Origin: Astropecten irregularis
Lineage: Eukaryota; Echinodermata; Asteroidea; Paxillosida; Astropectinidae
Length of the DNA stretch: 64,000 nt
NCBI GenBank assembly: GCA_963971285.1
Contig: OZ020254.1
Span: 9,548,001 to 9,612,000, forward strand
Reading direction: 5' to 3'
Made by a program: the position numbers and the translations under genes. The notes below the pieces were generated by a model, which did not search any database, was not told the origin of the DNA, and saw nothing but the letters and a program-made list of their open reading frames with translations. Of this stretch, positions 35,682 through 47,765 are shown one piece after another (within the stretch, counting starts at the first letter, position 1; the number at the start of each line of letters is the position of its first letter).

Positions 35682-38600
35682 TTACTTTCTTCGTTTGTTG
35701 CCAGCCTGATTGCCTGCTCTGTCTTCGACTGATTTTCTAGATGACCGTCGGCTGCTGACTGGTTCAGGGTTCCTCCCCCTATCCCCAGACCTCGTAGAGG
35801 CTTGATTGCGAGATCCACGGTCATTGTAATAATACATGTCTGAGTAGCGATTGCCCCTTTTAGTTTCCTCCCGACCGGAGGAACGTCTTGTAAAGTGTTC
35901 ATGCGAAGATGGAGAGGAGCCACGCCTTGTTGGCCTCGCCGGTGGATTGGGAGCAGGTGGATTCGGAGATGCTGGTGATCTCCTGCTAGACGTTCTGGTG
36001 TCACTCGGAGAGTATCTGTGGGGAGGAGAAACATGCCTTTGGCGGGAGGAGCGTATGGGTCGGTCTGTAGACTCTCGGCTGGTTCCCTCGGACTTCCCGC
36101 TGTCAGTTGATACTCTCCTGGCACGAGTGCGTCCAACTTTGCCCGGTTCTTCTTGGTGAGAGATGGGCGACTGAGAAAAGCGGCCACGTTTTGGTTGGCC
36201 ATAATAATAGTAATCGTCATCCAATGAATCACGCGGGGAGACCGCTTGTCGCTTGGAGCGGGTCCCGTATCGACTCTCAGGCTGGGACGTTTCGGAAGCT
36301 TCACTGGTGCTCGCCTTATCGCCCGATTCTGAGACAACTTTTGCAGCTTCAGGATCTTGTTTTTTACGGTCTGCATTACCTTCTGGACTTTCCTCACTCT
36401 GATATGAATCTTCCCCTTGGAGGTTTGCAGTTTCATTCTTTTCTGAAACATCGGGTACGGGTGAATCTCCATCTTTTGATGGATTTCTTGTCTCAGCATG
36501 CCCACTGCTCACAGGCTTCATGTCCTGCAGAGAGGGCTGACTCAGCTTGAAAACGGAGCCAAGAGCCAGATGTTTGGGGCTATGCACCGTGTAGATAGGA
36601 ATGGATGACCCTTTCTCGACCTGTTCCTCAGACTCCGAGCCTGCATCGGAGTAAATGGAAGGCTCATCTTGTGTAGGCGTCGGTGGGTTGTCAATGTCAT
36701 CACCTGTTGTTTCCATGGGTGCCTGGTCCGGAACAGGTGGTTTTGCATCTTCTGCAGTTATGATTTGAGGAACAGGTGGTTTTGCATCTTCTGCAGTTAT
36801 GATTTGAGGAACAGGTGGTTTTGCATCTTCTGCAGTTATGATTTGAGGAACAGGTGGTTTTGCATCTTCTGCAGTTATGATTTGAGGAACAGGTGGTTTT
36901 GCATCTTCTGCAGTTATGATTTGAGGAAGAGCTGCTGCTTTCTCGAGGACAGTCGTACTCCCCTGTGAGAGCTCCCCAGACTGAATAGTTGTTGTAGACT
37001 CAGTTACAAGTTCTTTTGTTTTGATCTCATCCTCCTGCACCTTATCTTGGATCAAAGATTCCACCAAAGATTCTGTAACCTGTACTTTTTCCACTGGATC
37101 ATGAATAGCGCAACTTTGAGTCTCTTCTCCTTCAGGCTTGTCCTGACCCTGCCCTTCAAGGGGGTTACTCTTGGTCTCATCCTGTCCGATCCCTTGCAAC
37201 ACTGTTTCCTCTTTCTCCTGTTTCTCAAAATCCTGCACGGGTTCATCTGCATCTTGTGTCTGGTCGTCTCCAACCTTAACTGTTTCTACTGTGTTTCCAA
37301 CATCTTGATCCATCTTCGTCTCTACATCATCCACCTCCATGCTCAATTCACCTGCCTCTTTTTCCACTGTAGGAGGGATTTGTTCCTCCTTGGGTGACGC
37401 AGCATCAACTGGAGACTGCTCCTTCCTGGAAGGTTCTTGTAAAGCTTCAGATTGACAAGGCTGTTCTTGCTGTGTTTGAGGCTCTTCCTCGACGGAACAT
37501 GGATGATCATTGGCATCTTTATCTTGCTGCTGTTGCATCTGTTCCTTAGACTGCTCCGTTTGAACAGCTTGCTTTTCCTTTAGCGCAATCTCCCTGGTAC
37601 CAGTGTATGATAAAGACCTCTGCTTGAGTCTTCCCTCACCGGATGTACCTGCCTTGGCCTGTGCAAACGAGAACCTTGGGACTTTGGAATCCCTCTCTTT
37701 GCGCTTGCGCGTGCTCTGTTTCTTCTGTTGCTCTCCGCTCAGCTCCTGGTTGAGTAGATGGTGGCACTTGACCTGTGCCTCTCGACGCTCGCGGTAAACC
37801 AGATGGAAGCACTTTGGCTTCTCTTTCCGGATGAGCTCTTTCAGTGGGATCAGTTCAGGCTCCTTGACTTCTTGACAGGGCTGCTCATCAAGTTGTTGGG
37901 AAGCTGTCTCCTGAAACACCAAGGAAGAAACGAGGTTTGACTATGGGAACAAGACCCTCTCAAATGAAAACCTTCCAACACGAGGACAAATACATACACA
38001 GATGTTCGTCGCCTGAGCTGAGCAAGATGATCACCGTGTCTTACCTGCAAGCCTTGCATCGAAGATGAGAACTCGTCTGAGAAGTAGCGCTTGTTGAGTG
38101 AACGCCTCCGCCTGACCTCCCTTTTCTTCTCCAGCATCTTCTGCTCCTTGAGCTGCTCCTTAGTGGTCTTCAGAGGGGACGCCATCACCGGCTCCTCCTT
38201 CCTGAATACCTTCCTAGACTCTTCCATTTCTGTATAATGACCAAGAGGCAGGTTTAACTCTACACTTACCACACAAGACAAGAGCTGCTTACCACGCACT
38301 ACCAAAGGCAAAATGCATCATAAACCAACCATTATCACACAAACCAAACTGTGGTGTATTGTGGTATTCAGGGTATAGTGGAATGCTACTAGTGGGATGC
38401 ACAAATATCGTCTGGTACGCTATAGTTGTTGCTCGTTATAGTGATTCAAAGAACCATATTCGGTATGTATTGTACACATAAATTGAGAGCCAAGGATGAT
38501 GTTTTATATAGCCAAGTGTTTGGTGTTCATTATAGTGGCGTTCCACTGTACCATACTTACCACATTACTGTGGTATGGAGGTGTGTTAGGCTTAATACAG

Positions 38601-41600
38601 CCTTCATATTTTACTGATGACATAACAATCAGGACAAGAATTATTGATCTCAATACCTTCCACAGTTTCAGGATCTAATGCCCTTTTCACTCGATTCTCA
38701 ACATTGACTTTCTCTCGTTCCTCTTTCGCCAACTGCCGTCGTCGAGCTCTTTCCTCTTTTGCCAGGGCCTGAGAAGAAACAGGATCAGAGGTGAGGGACG
38801 GCATGAATTCTGTCTGCATTTGTCTTATCGTGTAAATTGTCTCTATGCTTATAATGCATCATCAACTTAATATTACTTCATGACAGCACCGTATAAGCAT
38901 ACAGGTAAAAGAATGAGTTAGATCAACTCACAGCCTTCTTTCTTCTGTCTTGTCTCGAATCCTCATCCTCGCTGTCTCCATGGTAACGGCTTAAAGCCAA
39001 CGCCCTGGAAGTGGCAGTCGGAGTCTTGGGGGACCTCTTTTGGGGCGGCTTGTCGGAAGCGACCGAGGCAGGCCTGCTGGTGTCCGTGCTGAGAGTGACT
39101 TCTGAAGGAACTTCAGAGTCACTGTCCGAACGATAGACGTAGTTGGGTGGACGTTCTGAAAGAATTAGGTTTGGAGTAGGCACACTTGAAACACACTTCA
39201 CTACTCATCAGGAGATGCTTTATCAAGCTGTAATAATTAGTGGCTTGCTTTACATGAAGGTAGGAAGTACCAAACAAAACTTTAAAGGAGTAAAGTTTAC
39301 TGTTCCTGTTAGTACATTAGGGCTGGATTTAACCACGTTCAAAACAACGCACGCGCATAACAACGTGCGTATATGCTCACAATCGCGCAAGCATGTTTTG
39401 CGCGTGCACTGTTGACTCAAGACCGGTCTCCAAAGTCTCCCATTACGATTAATTCACATTTAAGATCAGTCCAAGGATACAGGGACGCATCAGAGTACCA
39501 GTCCACATTGACAGCATAGCAAATAATTGGTTATCAAGGACAGGTATTGTTACTATTGTATGTTTTTCAACTTGCCATAAATATCACAGATTCTACATTT
39601 ATGATCATCTCACAGAAATAAAAACTATGCTGGAATGTGGGAAATCTTCTTACTTATTTTCAGTGAAATACGCTTCTGCACTGTCTCCTCTTCGCTACTG
39701 GAATCCACACTGGAACTGGACGAGGTGGAGCTAATGTCTTCGTCGAAAGAGGAGAGGTCGCTGGTGTGGACGGAACTGACCGATATATCCGACAGTCCAC
39801 TTTCTCCATCTGAGTCCTCCCCTTTGGAAGCAGCTGTTGCTGTATTTTCAGCATCTGCAGTCTCCATGTCCATAATGAAGTCAGCATCACCAGGTGTTGT
39901 GGGCCTGGCATCGGGTATGGTAAGTGGACTTGCTCGAAGCTCCTGTTTCCCATCTTGCGTATCATCCCTTGGTGATTTCAAACCTTCTATTTTGATGTCT
40001 GGGTCAGATTTTGATTCAGCCACATCTCCAGAGATTGTCTCCATGGATGATTCTTCAGTCGATGGCTTCTGATCCAGCTCGGAGGATGGTGGTGGATTAA
40101 TTTCTGAACTTTGCTGGAACTTCTTGTCTGCTGCTTGGAAATCATCTGTTTCTCTCTCTGAAGGCTTGGTGCCTTGTCCTTCTCTTCTGACATCTCCTTG
40201 AGGTTTTGGTTTGGAAACAACTGGCTTTATATTGGGAGTGATACTTTTCAATTTTTCTGCAGCTTTAGTGCTGTCTTTGCTCCCGGGAGTTACTTTCTTA
40301 AGCAATTTTTGGGGTTGTGATTTGAAAAACTGGTCTTTAACTGGAACTGTTTTCTTCACCCCTTGGTCTTTACTCGGCACAGGTTTAGCACCCTGATTTT
40401 TGGGTTGCTCATTTTTGACAGTCAAAGATTTGCCAAGGATGGCTGGTTTACCCAAAACTTCACTTGGTTGATCAACAACTGGTTTCTTGTCTGCTTTGAC
40501 ATCCCCAGCAGTCGGAGATAGACCACTGAGTTGCTTCTTCAAGGAGCTTGGAGTTTCACCGCCTTTACTGGATGTGGAGGATGGCGTATTCCGCCCAGAG
40601 GAAGCACTCGGTGAGTTTCCCACCTGTAAGATCTTCATAGAATCTAGGAGGTTGGTGGCAAGTGGCTCTGGGTCATCAGGGGGTGAGTCAGGGGGCGTTT
40701 CTGGGGGTGCTTCCGGAGGTTCCTGTGGCGGTTCCTCGGGGGGAGCAGCAGGTGGCTCTGAGGGGGGTAATGGTGGGGCTGGGGTGGGGGTTCCTGGAGG
40801 AAGATCCGGGGGTACTGGTGCCGTCTCCTCCTGTGAAACACCTGAAGAAGAAACAACAATTCACGCACAATATCAAAACAAACCTTCCATTAAATCGGTC
40901 AATAAGCAATTTCATACGGCTGAATAAGCTGATCAAACCAGAGCTCTCATGGAATTACACACACAGAGCTTAAATCTTTGGCTCTCTATCATTCCTGAAA
41001 AAAAAAATTTAATACCGTATAAAGCCTTCATACCTTGCCACCCTGGGGTCGAGGCCAAGTCCTTCTTCACACTATCGGCATTCTTGTTTCCTTCCAGACC
41101 GAGAAATTCATCAACAATCTGAAAGGGACCGCACATACAGAAAAATCTCATAACAACCCACTAAAAAATCTTGTTCACGTCTCACTATTCAAGAAATGGC
41201 ACCAATTTTGCAAGTCAGTCATCCTCAAAAATCAGCTGAATGAATCGAGATGATTGAAACATTAACAATGTGACGTGCAGAATCACTTTGTGTTTTGTTT
41301 CAACGCTCCTGTAAATTCAGAAGCTCCTCTCTCCATCCCGATCAATCTCCGACTCTATTATAATCTTCACAATTGATATATTTATTAACATATCTTGTTA
41401 TTATTCTTTGTTCTGGAAGTAATGATTTAGAAGTGATTACGCCGGTACTCACGCACACCAGCGTGATCAAGCGTACAGTTGGACAAGTTGCACAATCTTT
41501 TATGTCTCAATTATAATAATCAAATTAGCTCTTAATTACATACCCCTACACTAAATTTGGCAATGTCCAGCTGTACGTAGTATCCTTGTGGTACATGCAT

Positions 41601-43198
41601 ACTCCTTGGGTGAGTTGGACAAGCAAGCCCTATGTGAGGTTACGATGCCTGGGACCTACAGACCCATAACCAACAAAGCCCAATAAGAGACATTTCAGGA
41701 GTTTTGCTTGCTGAGTTAACAGCTCACCATGGGCCAATTTCATGGAGCTGCTAAGCACAACAATTTGCTTAGCACAAAAATGTTTTGCCCAATAAAACAA
41801 ACCACCGTTAAAAATTTCATTGATATTCTTGGTCAGCGAACAACAGCCAAAGAACAATCACAAGCGATACACAGAACATGAACATTTGGTTGTTAATCCT
41901 GTGTTTATCAAGACAGAAATGTCATGCTTATCAAATTTGTTATGCTAAGCAGCTCTGTGAAATTGGCCCCATGCTTGAAGCTTCACACACACACTTGTAT
42001 ACCTTTTCAATCTGTGGTCTGAACACGTGGTGCATCTTGGGCTCAATCACCTGTTCGATGATTCTTTCAACACCTGCAGACAACATCTCAGACCTACAAG
42101 GAGACATCAGGAGACAAGGGAATGAACAAACACTGTGAAAAACAAACTGCGTATATCGGCCCAAAGATTTTTAAAAGAAAACTGCATTCACACCCCAGTG
42201 AGCACTAATCACAAAGCTCCTCCACGAAACAGGATCCCAAGGAATCACATATAAGGACCTCACATCCCTCATTTCAATCGTCTCCTGATGAGGACTAGAG
42301 CAGACTAGTCGAAACGTTGAGACCTAATTGCGAGAAGTGCGAACGATATAGAAGTGTGAAAGTACGAACGATTATTACATGGTGTTTCCGCAAACTGATC
42401 ATATCCACATACCAATTGTCACCATGCAAAGCCTCAAATCTTTCTTAAAACTGCATTCAGTAGGTCTGAATCCCCTTCCGATTTCTATGATCCGATCTTG
42501 TCTTCAAACTCACTGATTGATTTGCCGACGTAGGCTGTCTCGCAGCTGATTCTTGTTCAATTTGGGTTCCCACGTGACCTTGGCTAGGAATGCAGACACG
42601 TAGCCCTCCACCTTCTGCCGGAGGTTCTGATAAGCCGGCTGCAATGACAACAACATATAATCCCTATCACATATTTATCAATGTCTTAGAACAGGGTTGT
42701 ATGGGAGGAGGGCTGGGTGTGTTCTTCTTTACTGTACAATTCATCATTGTAATCCATGGTCTTTTTAATAGCCAAAGGAAAAATTATTTGATAAGCATGA
42801 TTAGGATTGATGTACATGTGTATACTTAAATTTTCTCTTTGCAATGCTGGCTTGTAATTAAACATGAATTAAAGGACTCACACGCTCAAAGGCAGGAGAA
42901 CAAGTTATATTATAAAGAGGAGAAATATTAATATTGATAATGGAAACATTGTGAATATTTTTGACACTTTCTACATCCTTTAACGCTAGAACTGCATGTT
43001 AATAATTTGAGAATTTGGGCAAGGCCTAGCACTGTAGCAGAAGTACTATATTCAATACCAATTTACGAATACGATTACCTTTGTATCAACATCCTCTAAG
43101 CAATCTCGCCGGAACTGATCAAAGATACCCTGTGATTTGAGATGACTGGCAATCTTGTTCACCATTGCTGGGTCAGCTCCACTTGACGTGGTTGCCAT
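35682..43198 (-). CDS. BOD1L1: BOD1L1-like (biorientation of chromosomes 1-like) protein, 1452 residues
   Basis: Nuclear protein of the BOD1/Shg1 family; in vertebrates it protects stalled replication forks and works with SETD1A/COMPASS. Coding exons in transcript order: 43079-43198, 42514-42638, 42003-42093, 41034-41118, 39654-40841, 38932-39155, 38657-38768, 38045-38229 and 35682-37910. Together they are 4359 bases in frame. Residues 1-112 are the Shg1-like domain, with KSQGIFDQFRRDCLEDVDTK, LNKNQLRDSLRRQI and EPKMHHVFRPQIEK. A Pro/Glu-rich stretch (about 142-210) and low-complexity Ser/Thr/Lys regions follow, then a basic coiled-coil-like KEEREK/EKKREVRRRR segment. The tail is Arg/Ser-rich and ends GNKRRK. 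Residues 1039-1104 are five copies of PQIITAEDAKPPV. It is about half the length of human BOD1L1. A 3' splice site at about 43252 shows the 5' UTR is split, with a likely donor near 43858. Confidence 0.93.
36729..36926 (-). repeat. Coding 39-bp minisatellite, five units
   Basis: Five nearly identical 39-bp units encode PQIITAEDAKPPV in the last exon of BOD1L1. Almost no base differences between units suggests recent expansion or active conversion. Confidence 0.95.
38375..38548. repeat. MITE family C, copy 2
   Basis: TAGTGGAATGCTACTA at the left and TATAGTGGCGTTCCACTG at the right, flanked by TA. The shared core includes GAGAGCCAAGGATGATGTT. BOD1L1 intron 7. Confidence 0.82.
41732..41968. repeat. 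MITE family B, copy 3
   Basis: 237 bp. GGCCAATTTCATGGAGCTGC and inverse, flanked by CCATG on both sides (41727-41731 and 41969-41973). It ends 34 bases from the splice donor of BOD1L1 exon 3 (42003-42093). Confidence 0.9.
42279..42395. repeat. Fragment related to the 15621-15819 element
   Basis: Shares CTCCTGATGAGGAC...CGAAACGTTGAGA-type sequence and the end GGTGTTTCCGCAAAC with the element at 15621. The left terminus is absent. BOD1L1 intron 2. Confidence 0.5.
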
Positions 43199-44265
43199 CT
43201 TGAGTAAAATTAGGCTCTCGGCCTAAAGATATCTACCTTACCACCAGTGTTACTCCTGAAACAAAACAAAATCAAACTTTTAAAGTGCAGGGCCTTGGAC
43301 TAGGCTTAGTTAAAACTGAGTGAAATCTGGGCTAAGCCTTAAGTTATAGTTTAGAATTTAACATTCATTTGGGATTTTTTTAACCACAGCATGTACAAAG
43401 CCACGTAGTTACCTCCACTTGAGTTAGGTCTAGGTTAAAACGTTGGACACAGCCTCACACAGTCACATGTTTTCTTTAAAAACAAGTCACTTCGGACTAA
43501 CGTTAGACCCATAAACAGGGCCCAGATACATCGCTACTCTCAGATCCTGGATATGAGGGCCCCGATACATCGCTACTCTCATCAGATGCTGAATCTGAGA
43601 GTAGTGATGTATCTAGGCCCTGTTTAGTGTTTACGGGTCTAACTTCGGACAAACAGTTCCTTAAAGTTAATCTAGCCTATTTATTTGCGCTCTATTTGCA
43701 GAAACCTCTGCGCAAATACTAACAAGGACAGGTCAAGCCTCAAGTCAAGGGCCTAACGTTAGGGACCATCTGATGAAATACCTGTCGTGCCAGCGGTAGA
43801 TTTCTATGTGTAGCATGTCTGATTCAAGTAAAATATAAATCTAAGACAATAACAAACCTGAAATTGGTTCTTGAAGTTGAACCTGCTGAAGTCAATGCAA
43901 TATTGTGTGGTCGTCCGGAATTTGGGCAACCCCAAACGACGATGCTCTTCGTGAATCGCGATTACAAGTCAATAAATTGACAATACTATCCAGAGCAGCT
44001 GCCCAATTTCCTACAGTTGGCGTCCCCTAAAATTTGACTAAATTGTCTGGACATAAATTAACGTTAGTTCGAATATTGATCAGTGTTGTTTATAATTATA
44101 AATAATCGTGCGATCGCGCTATTTATTTGTGCACTACATACGTAATGTACGCAATGCGCGCTAGCCAAGCATAGCACACTCCTCTACTACTTGGAGAGAA
44201 CGAGGTTGGGACCAATGTACAATACAAGAATTAAGTACGTTTTAATGACAATTGGTTCAATATAG
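43199..44265. promoter_or_regulatory. Shared upstream region between BOD1L1 and tRNA-Lys
   Basis: Reading leftwards it contains the BOD1L1 5' UTR: a 3' splice site at about 43252, an intron, and a probable non-coding first exon left of about 43950. A 142-bp inverted repeat (43502-43643) lies in that intron. No TATA box stands out. Exact transcription starts cannot be read from sequence. Confidence 0.45.
43502..43643. repeat. Foldback, 142 bp
   Basis: GTTAGACCCATAAACAGGGCC and GGCCCTGTTTAGTGTTTAC..GGGTCTAAC are inverted. Inside, GATACATCGCTACTCTCA occurs twice directly and once inverted, indicating an older hairpin with an internal duplication. Confidence 0.8.
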
Positions 44266-44338
44266 GCCCGGTTAGCTCAGTCGGTAGAGCATGGGACTCT
44301 TAATCCCAGGGTCGTGGGTTCGAGCCCCACATCGGGCG
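44266..44338 (+). tRNA. tRNA-Lys (anticodon CTT)
   Basis: 73-base intronless cloverleaf. Acceptor GCCCGGT pairs with ATCGGGC plus discriminator G. D arm GCTCAGTCGGTAGAGC, anticodon stem-loop TGGGACTCTTAATCCCA with CTT, T arm GTGGGTTCGAGCCCCAC. A and B boxes are intact, and a run of T (44343-44348) follows as a Pol III terminator. Confidence 0.97.
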
Positions 44339-44398
44339 CACATTTTTTCCATTTTTTTTTCACTTTATTTTACACACCCACTCCCCGGGACTCGGCTT

Positions 44399-44762
44399 GA
44401 CATCCCAGCCAATCCCAGCAATTCCCAGCTATTCCCAGCTATTCCCAGCCATTCGCAGCTATGATCCCAGCTATTCCCAGCTATTCCCAGCGATTCCCAG
44501 CCAATCGCAGCTATTCCCAGCTATTCCCAGCAATTCCAAGCTATTCCCAGCAATTCCCAGCGATTCCCAGCCAATCGCAGCTATTCCCAGCTATTCCCAG
44601 CTATTCCCAGCTATTCCCAGCGATTCCCAGCAATTCCCAGCTATTCCCAGCTATTCCCAGCCAATCCCAGTCATTCCCAGCTATTCCCAGCAATTCCCAG
44701 CGATTCCCAGCAATTCCCAGCTATTCCCAGCCATTCCCAGCCATTCGCAGCTACTCCCAGCT
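44399..44762 (+). repeat. 10-bp minisatellite, consensus ATTCCCAGCN, about 36 units
   Basis: Tandem ATTCCCAGCT / CAATTCCCAG units starting about 60 bases after the tRNA. Unit variants (GCT, GCC, GCA, GCG, with TTCGCAG changes) alternate in short higher-order patterns. Open 125-codon frames in it are repeat artefacts. Confidence 0.95.
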
Positions 44763-45889
44763 TCTATTGCTTAACCAATCTCTTTACTTCAACCTGCAAA
44801 TTCCCAGCAGGTGTGCCAACTTTGCCAACCAATGGTAGATAGAGGGCCATGAGTAAGATTATAATTTGCTATTCCAGTTCACAGATTTTCCTTGTTACAT
44901 GAGCAGTATTTTTTACTTGTTGCAAGGTGTTACATACTTCATTGTCATGGGGTTACATGTATTTAATGCACATTATTTTAACTCTTTTTTTTTCTTCTTC
45001 AGTATGCCGAAGAAAGGGAGGCCCGATGCATATATTGGCATGATATAATGCTGAAGTATGCTGCCGGTGAACACCGTTTTAGAGTAGGACAATCACCAGG
45101 CTCAACAAAGTGGAAGAAAGTTGTCAAGGCCATTGATGAATGTCCACGCCACAAGACGACCAACACAGTTGATCTGTTTGGCAAGCAGGCAAGTGTGGCT
45201 ACCATGCACAAGGTAAATCCCATGTGAGTCATACACAGACATGCTTGAACCTCCTTCCACTTTTTCCACATAGTTCTTGTGGACTGCTTGGCAAAATTAT
45301 GTTTCCTTTGTTAATGTTTTGGCTTTTACTAGCTAAATTTCACTTTTCAGAACATGATGGTTTCTGTTTCTGATGGATGATGTATGATAAATATGTGACA
45401 AACATCGATTGTGCTGGAAAAAGTTGTTGGTCTCCATATTGCCATTGATGAACATTTTGTGTACAAAGAACAAACATTGTTATTGGTTGATTGTTGCTGA
45501 TGTAAATATATGAGATCAAAGAACAAGGGTTTCTGCAAACTGGTCTGTGAGTCTACACTCCATAGTTGCACCATCAATATATTGCCACCTTGCTAGTGCT
45601 TCTATCTTCACCTTATTTGGAGAACTGTCTTGATGAGTTTTAAAAACACTTGTCTTTTCCTATCCTTCCTTTGCTGGCCTCTTTAATACTTTTATTTTGA
45701 AGATAATAATTCTATAAAGTCCTTGCAATGATAGGCTTACTTAATATTTGTGCATTTTTGTTTTTGATTTACAGAGCAAGTAAACTCAATCCTCGGCCGC
45801 AAAGTCAGTCCCAGCCAGCAGCTCCAGATCATTGTAATCTCCATCTCCTATTCCATGCTATGAGTGTGAGCAACTTATAAATGTGGATG

Positions 45890-47765
45890 ACTTTGAAAAC
45901 CACCTGGCAAAATATCATGCCAAAATTGCATGTGAACAATGCTCTACCATTGTAAATACAGAATCAGAACTTGTTCAGCATGTGGAAACTGTTCACTACC
46001 AGGCATTAGTTGCTGTCTCAACTCCTGCTGACCGTCCACCGTCCAGTCGTCCACCAGCTGCATCTCCTGCTGCTGACCGTCCACACTCTCTCATCCACCA
46101 GCTGCCTCACCTCCTCCGTCCACGCTCTCTCATCCACCAGATGTCTCAACCCCTGCTGACCGTCCACCGTCCAGTCGTCCACCAGCTGCATCTCCTGCTG
46201 CCGACCGTCCACCGTCCACACTCTCTCATCCACCAGCTGCCTCACCTCCTCTGTCCACGCTCTCTCGTCCACCAGATGTCTCAACTCCTGCTGACCGTCC
46301 ACCATCCAGTCGTCCACCAGCTGCATCTCCTGCTGCTGACCGTCCACCGTCCACACTCTCTCGTCCACCAGCTGCCTCAACTCCTGCTGACCGTCCACCG
46401 TCCACACTCGTCCACCAGCTGCCTCAACTCCTGCCGACCGTCCATCGTCCACACTCTGTTGTCCACCAGCTGCCTCAACTCCTGCCAACCGTCCACCTTC
46501 CACACTCTCTCGTCCACCTGCTGCCTCAACTCATGCAAACGGTCCACCATCCGCACTCTCTCGTCCACCAGCTGCCTCACCTTCTGCCGACGACTTTGAA
46601 AACCACCTGGCAAAATATCATGCCAAAATTGCATGTGAACAATGCTCTACCATTGTAAATACAGAATTAGAACTTGTTCAGCATGTGGAAACTGTTCACT
46701 ACCAGGCATTAGTTGCCGTCTCAACTCCTGCTGACCGTCCACCGTCCAGTCGTCCACCAGCTGCATCTCCTGCTGCTGACCGTCCACACTCTCTCATCCA
46801 CCAGCTGCCTCACCTCCTTCGTCCACGCTCTCTCGTCCACCAGATGTCTCAACTCCTGCTGACCGTCCACCGTCCAGTCGTCCACCAGCTGCATCTCCTC
46901 CACCGTCCACACTCTCTCGTCCACCAGCTGCCTTAACTCCTGCCCACCGTCCACCGTCCACACTCTCTCATCCACCAGCTGCCTCACCTCCTCCGTCCAC
47001 GCTCTCTCGTCCACCAGATGTCTCAACTCCTGCTGACCGTCCACCGTCCAGTCGTCCACCAGCTGCATCTCCTGCTGCTGACCATCCACCGTCCACACTC
47101 TCTCGTCCACCAGCTGCCTCACCTCCTCCGTCCACGCTCTCTTGTCCACCAGATGTCTCAACTCCTGCTGACCGTCCACCGTCCAGTCGTCCACTAGCTG
47201 CATCTCCTGCTGCTGACCGTCCACCGTCCACACTCTCTCGTCCACCAGCTGCCTCAACTCCTGCAAGCCGTCAACCGTCCGCACTCTCTCGTCCACCAGC
47301 TGCCTCACCTCCACCGTCCACACTCTCGTCCACCTGCTGCCTCAACTCCTGCCAGCCGTCCACCGTCCGCACTCTCTTGTCCACCAGCTGCCTCACCTCC
47401 ACCTTGCACACTCTCTCGTCCACCTGCTGCCTCAACTCCTGCCAACCGTCCACCTTCCACACTCTCTCGTCCACCTGCTGCCTCACCTCCTGCCGACCGT
47501 CCACCGTCCACACTCTCTCGTCCACCAGCTGCCTCAACTCCTGCCGACCGTCCACCGTCCGCACTCTGTCATCCACCAGCTGCCTCACCTCCACCGTCCA
47601 CACTCTCTCGTCCACCAGTTGCTTCAACTCCTGCCAACCGTCCACCGTCCACACTCTGTTGTCCACCAGCTGCCTCAACTCCTGCCAACCGTCCACCGTC
47701 CACACTCTCTCGTCCACCAGCTGCCTCAACTCCACCGTCCACACTCTCTCGTCCACCAGCTGGTG
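45890..47765 (+). repeat. Coding-exon minisatellite (about 51-bp CGTCCACCAGCTGC units) with a segmental duplication
   Basis: Dozens of imperfect units containing CTCGTCCACCAGCTGCCTCA and CTGACCGTCCACCGTCCA. The zinc-finger-like segment at 45890-46060 is repeated almost exactly at 46587-46760, so about 697 bp was duplicated in tandem. The array is open on both strands, producing long artefactual frames such as 46721-47323 and 47271-47774 on the minus strand. Confidence 0.9.

Noticed and set aside
35618-36505. 295-codon minus-strand frame overlapping the last BOD1L1 exon
   Set aside because: Alternate-frame shadow. The 742-residue frame continues the conserved exon chain in phase.
44397-44838. 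Two overlapping 125-codon frames (Pro-Ala-Ile-Pro-Ser repeats)
   Set aside because: They are translations of the 10-bp minisatellite in different frames, with no promoter, splice or family evidence.
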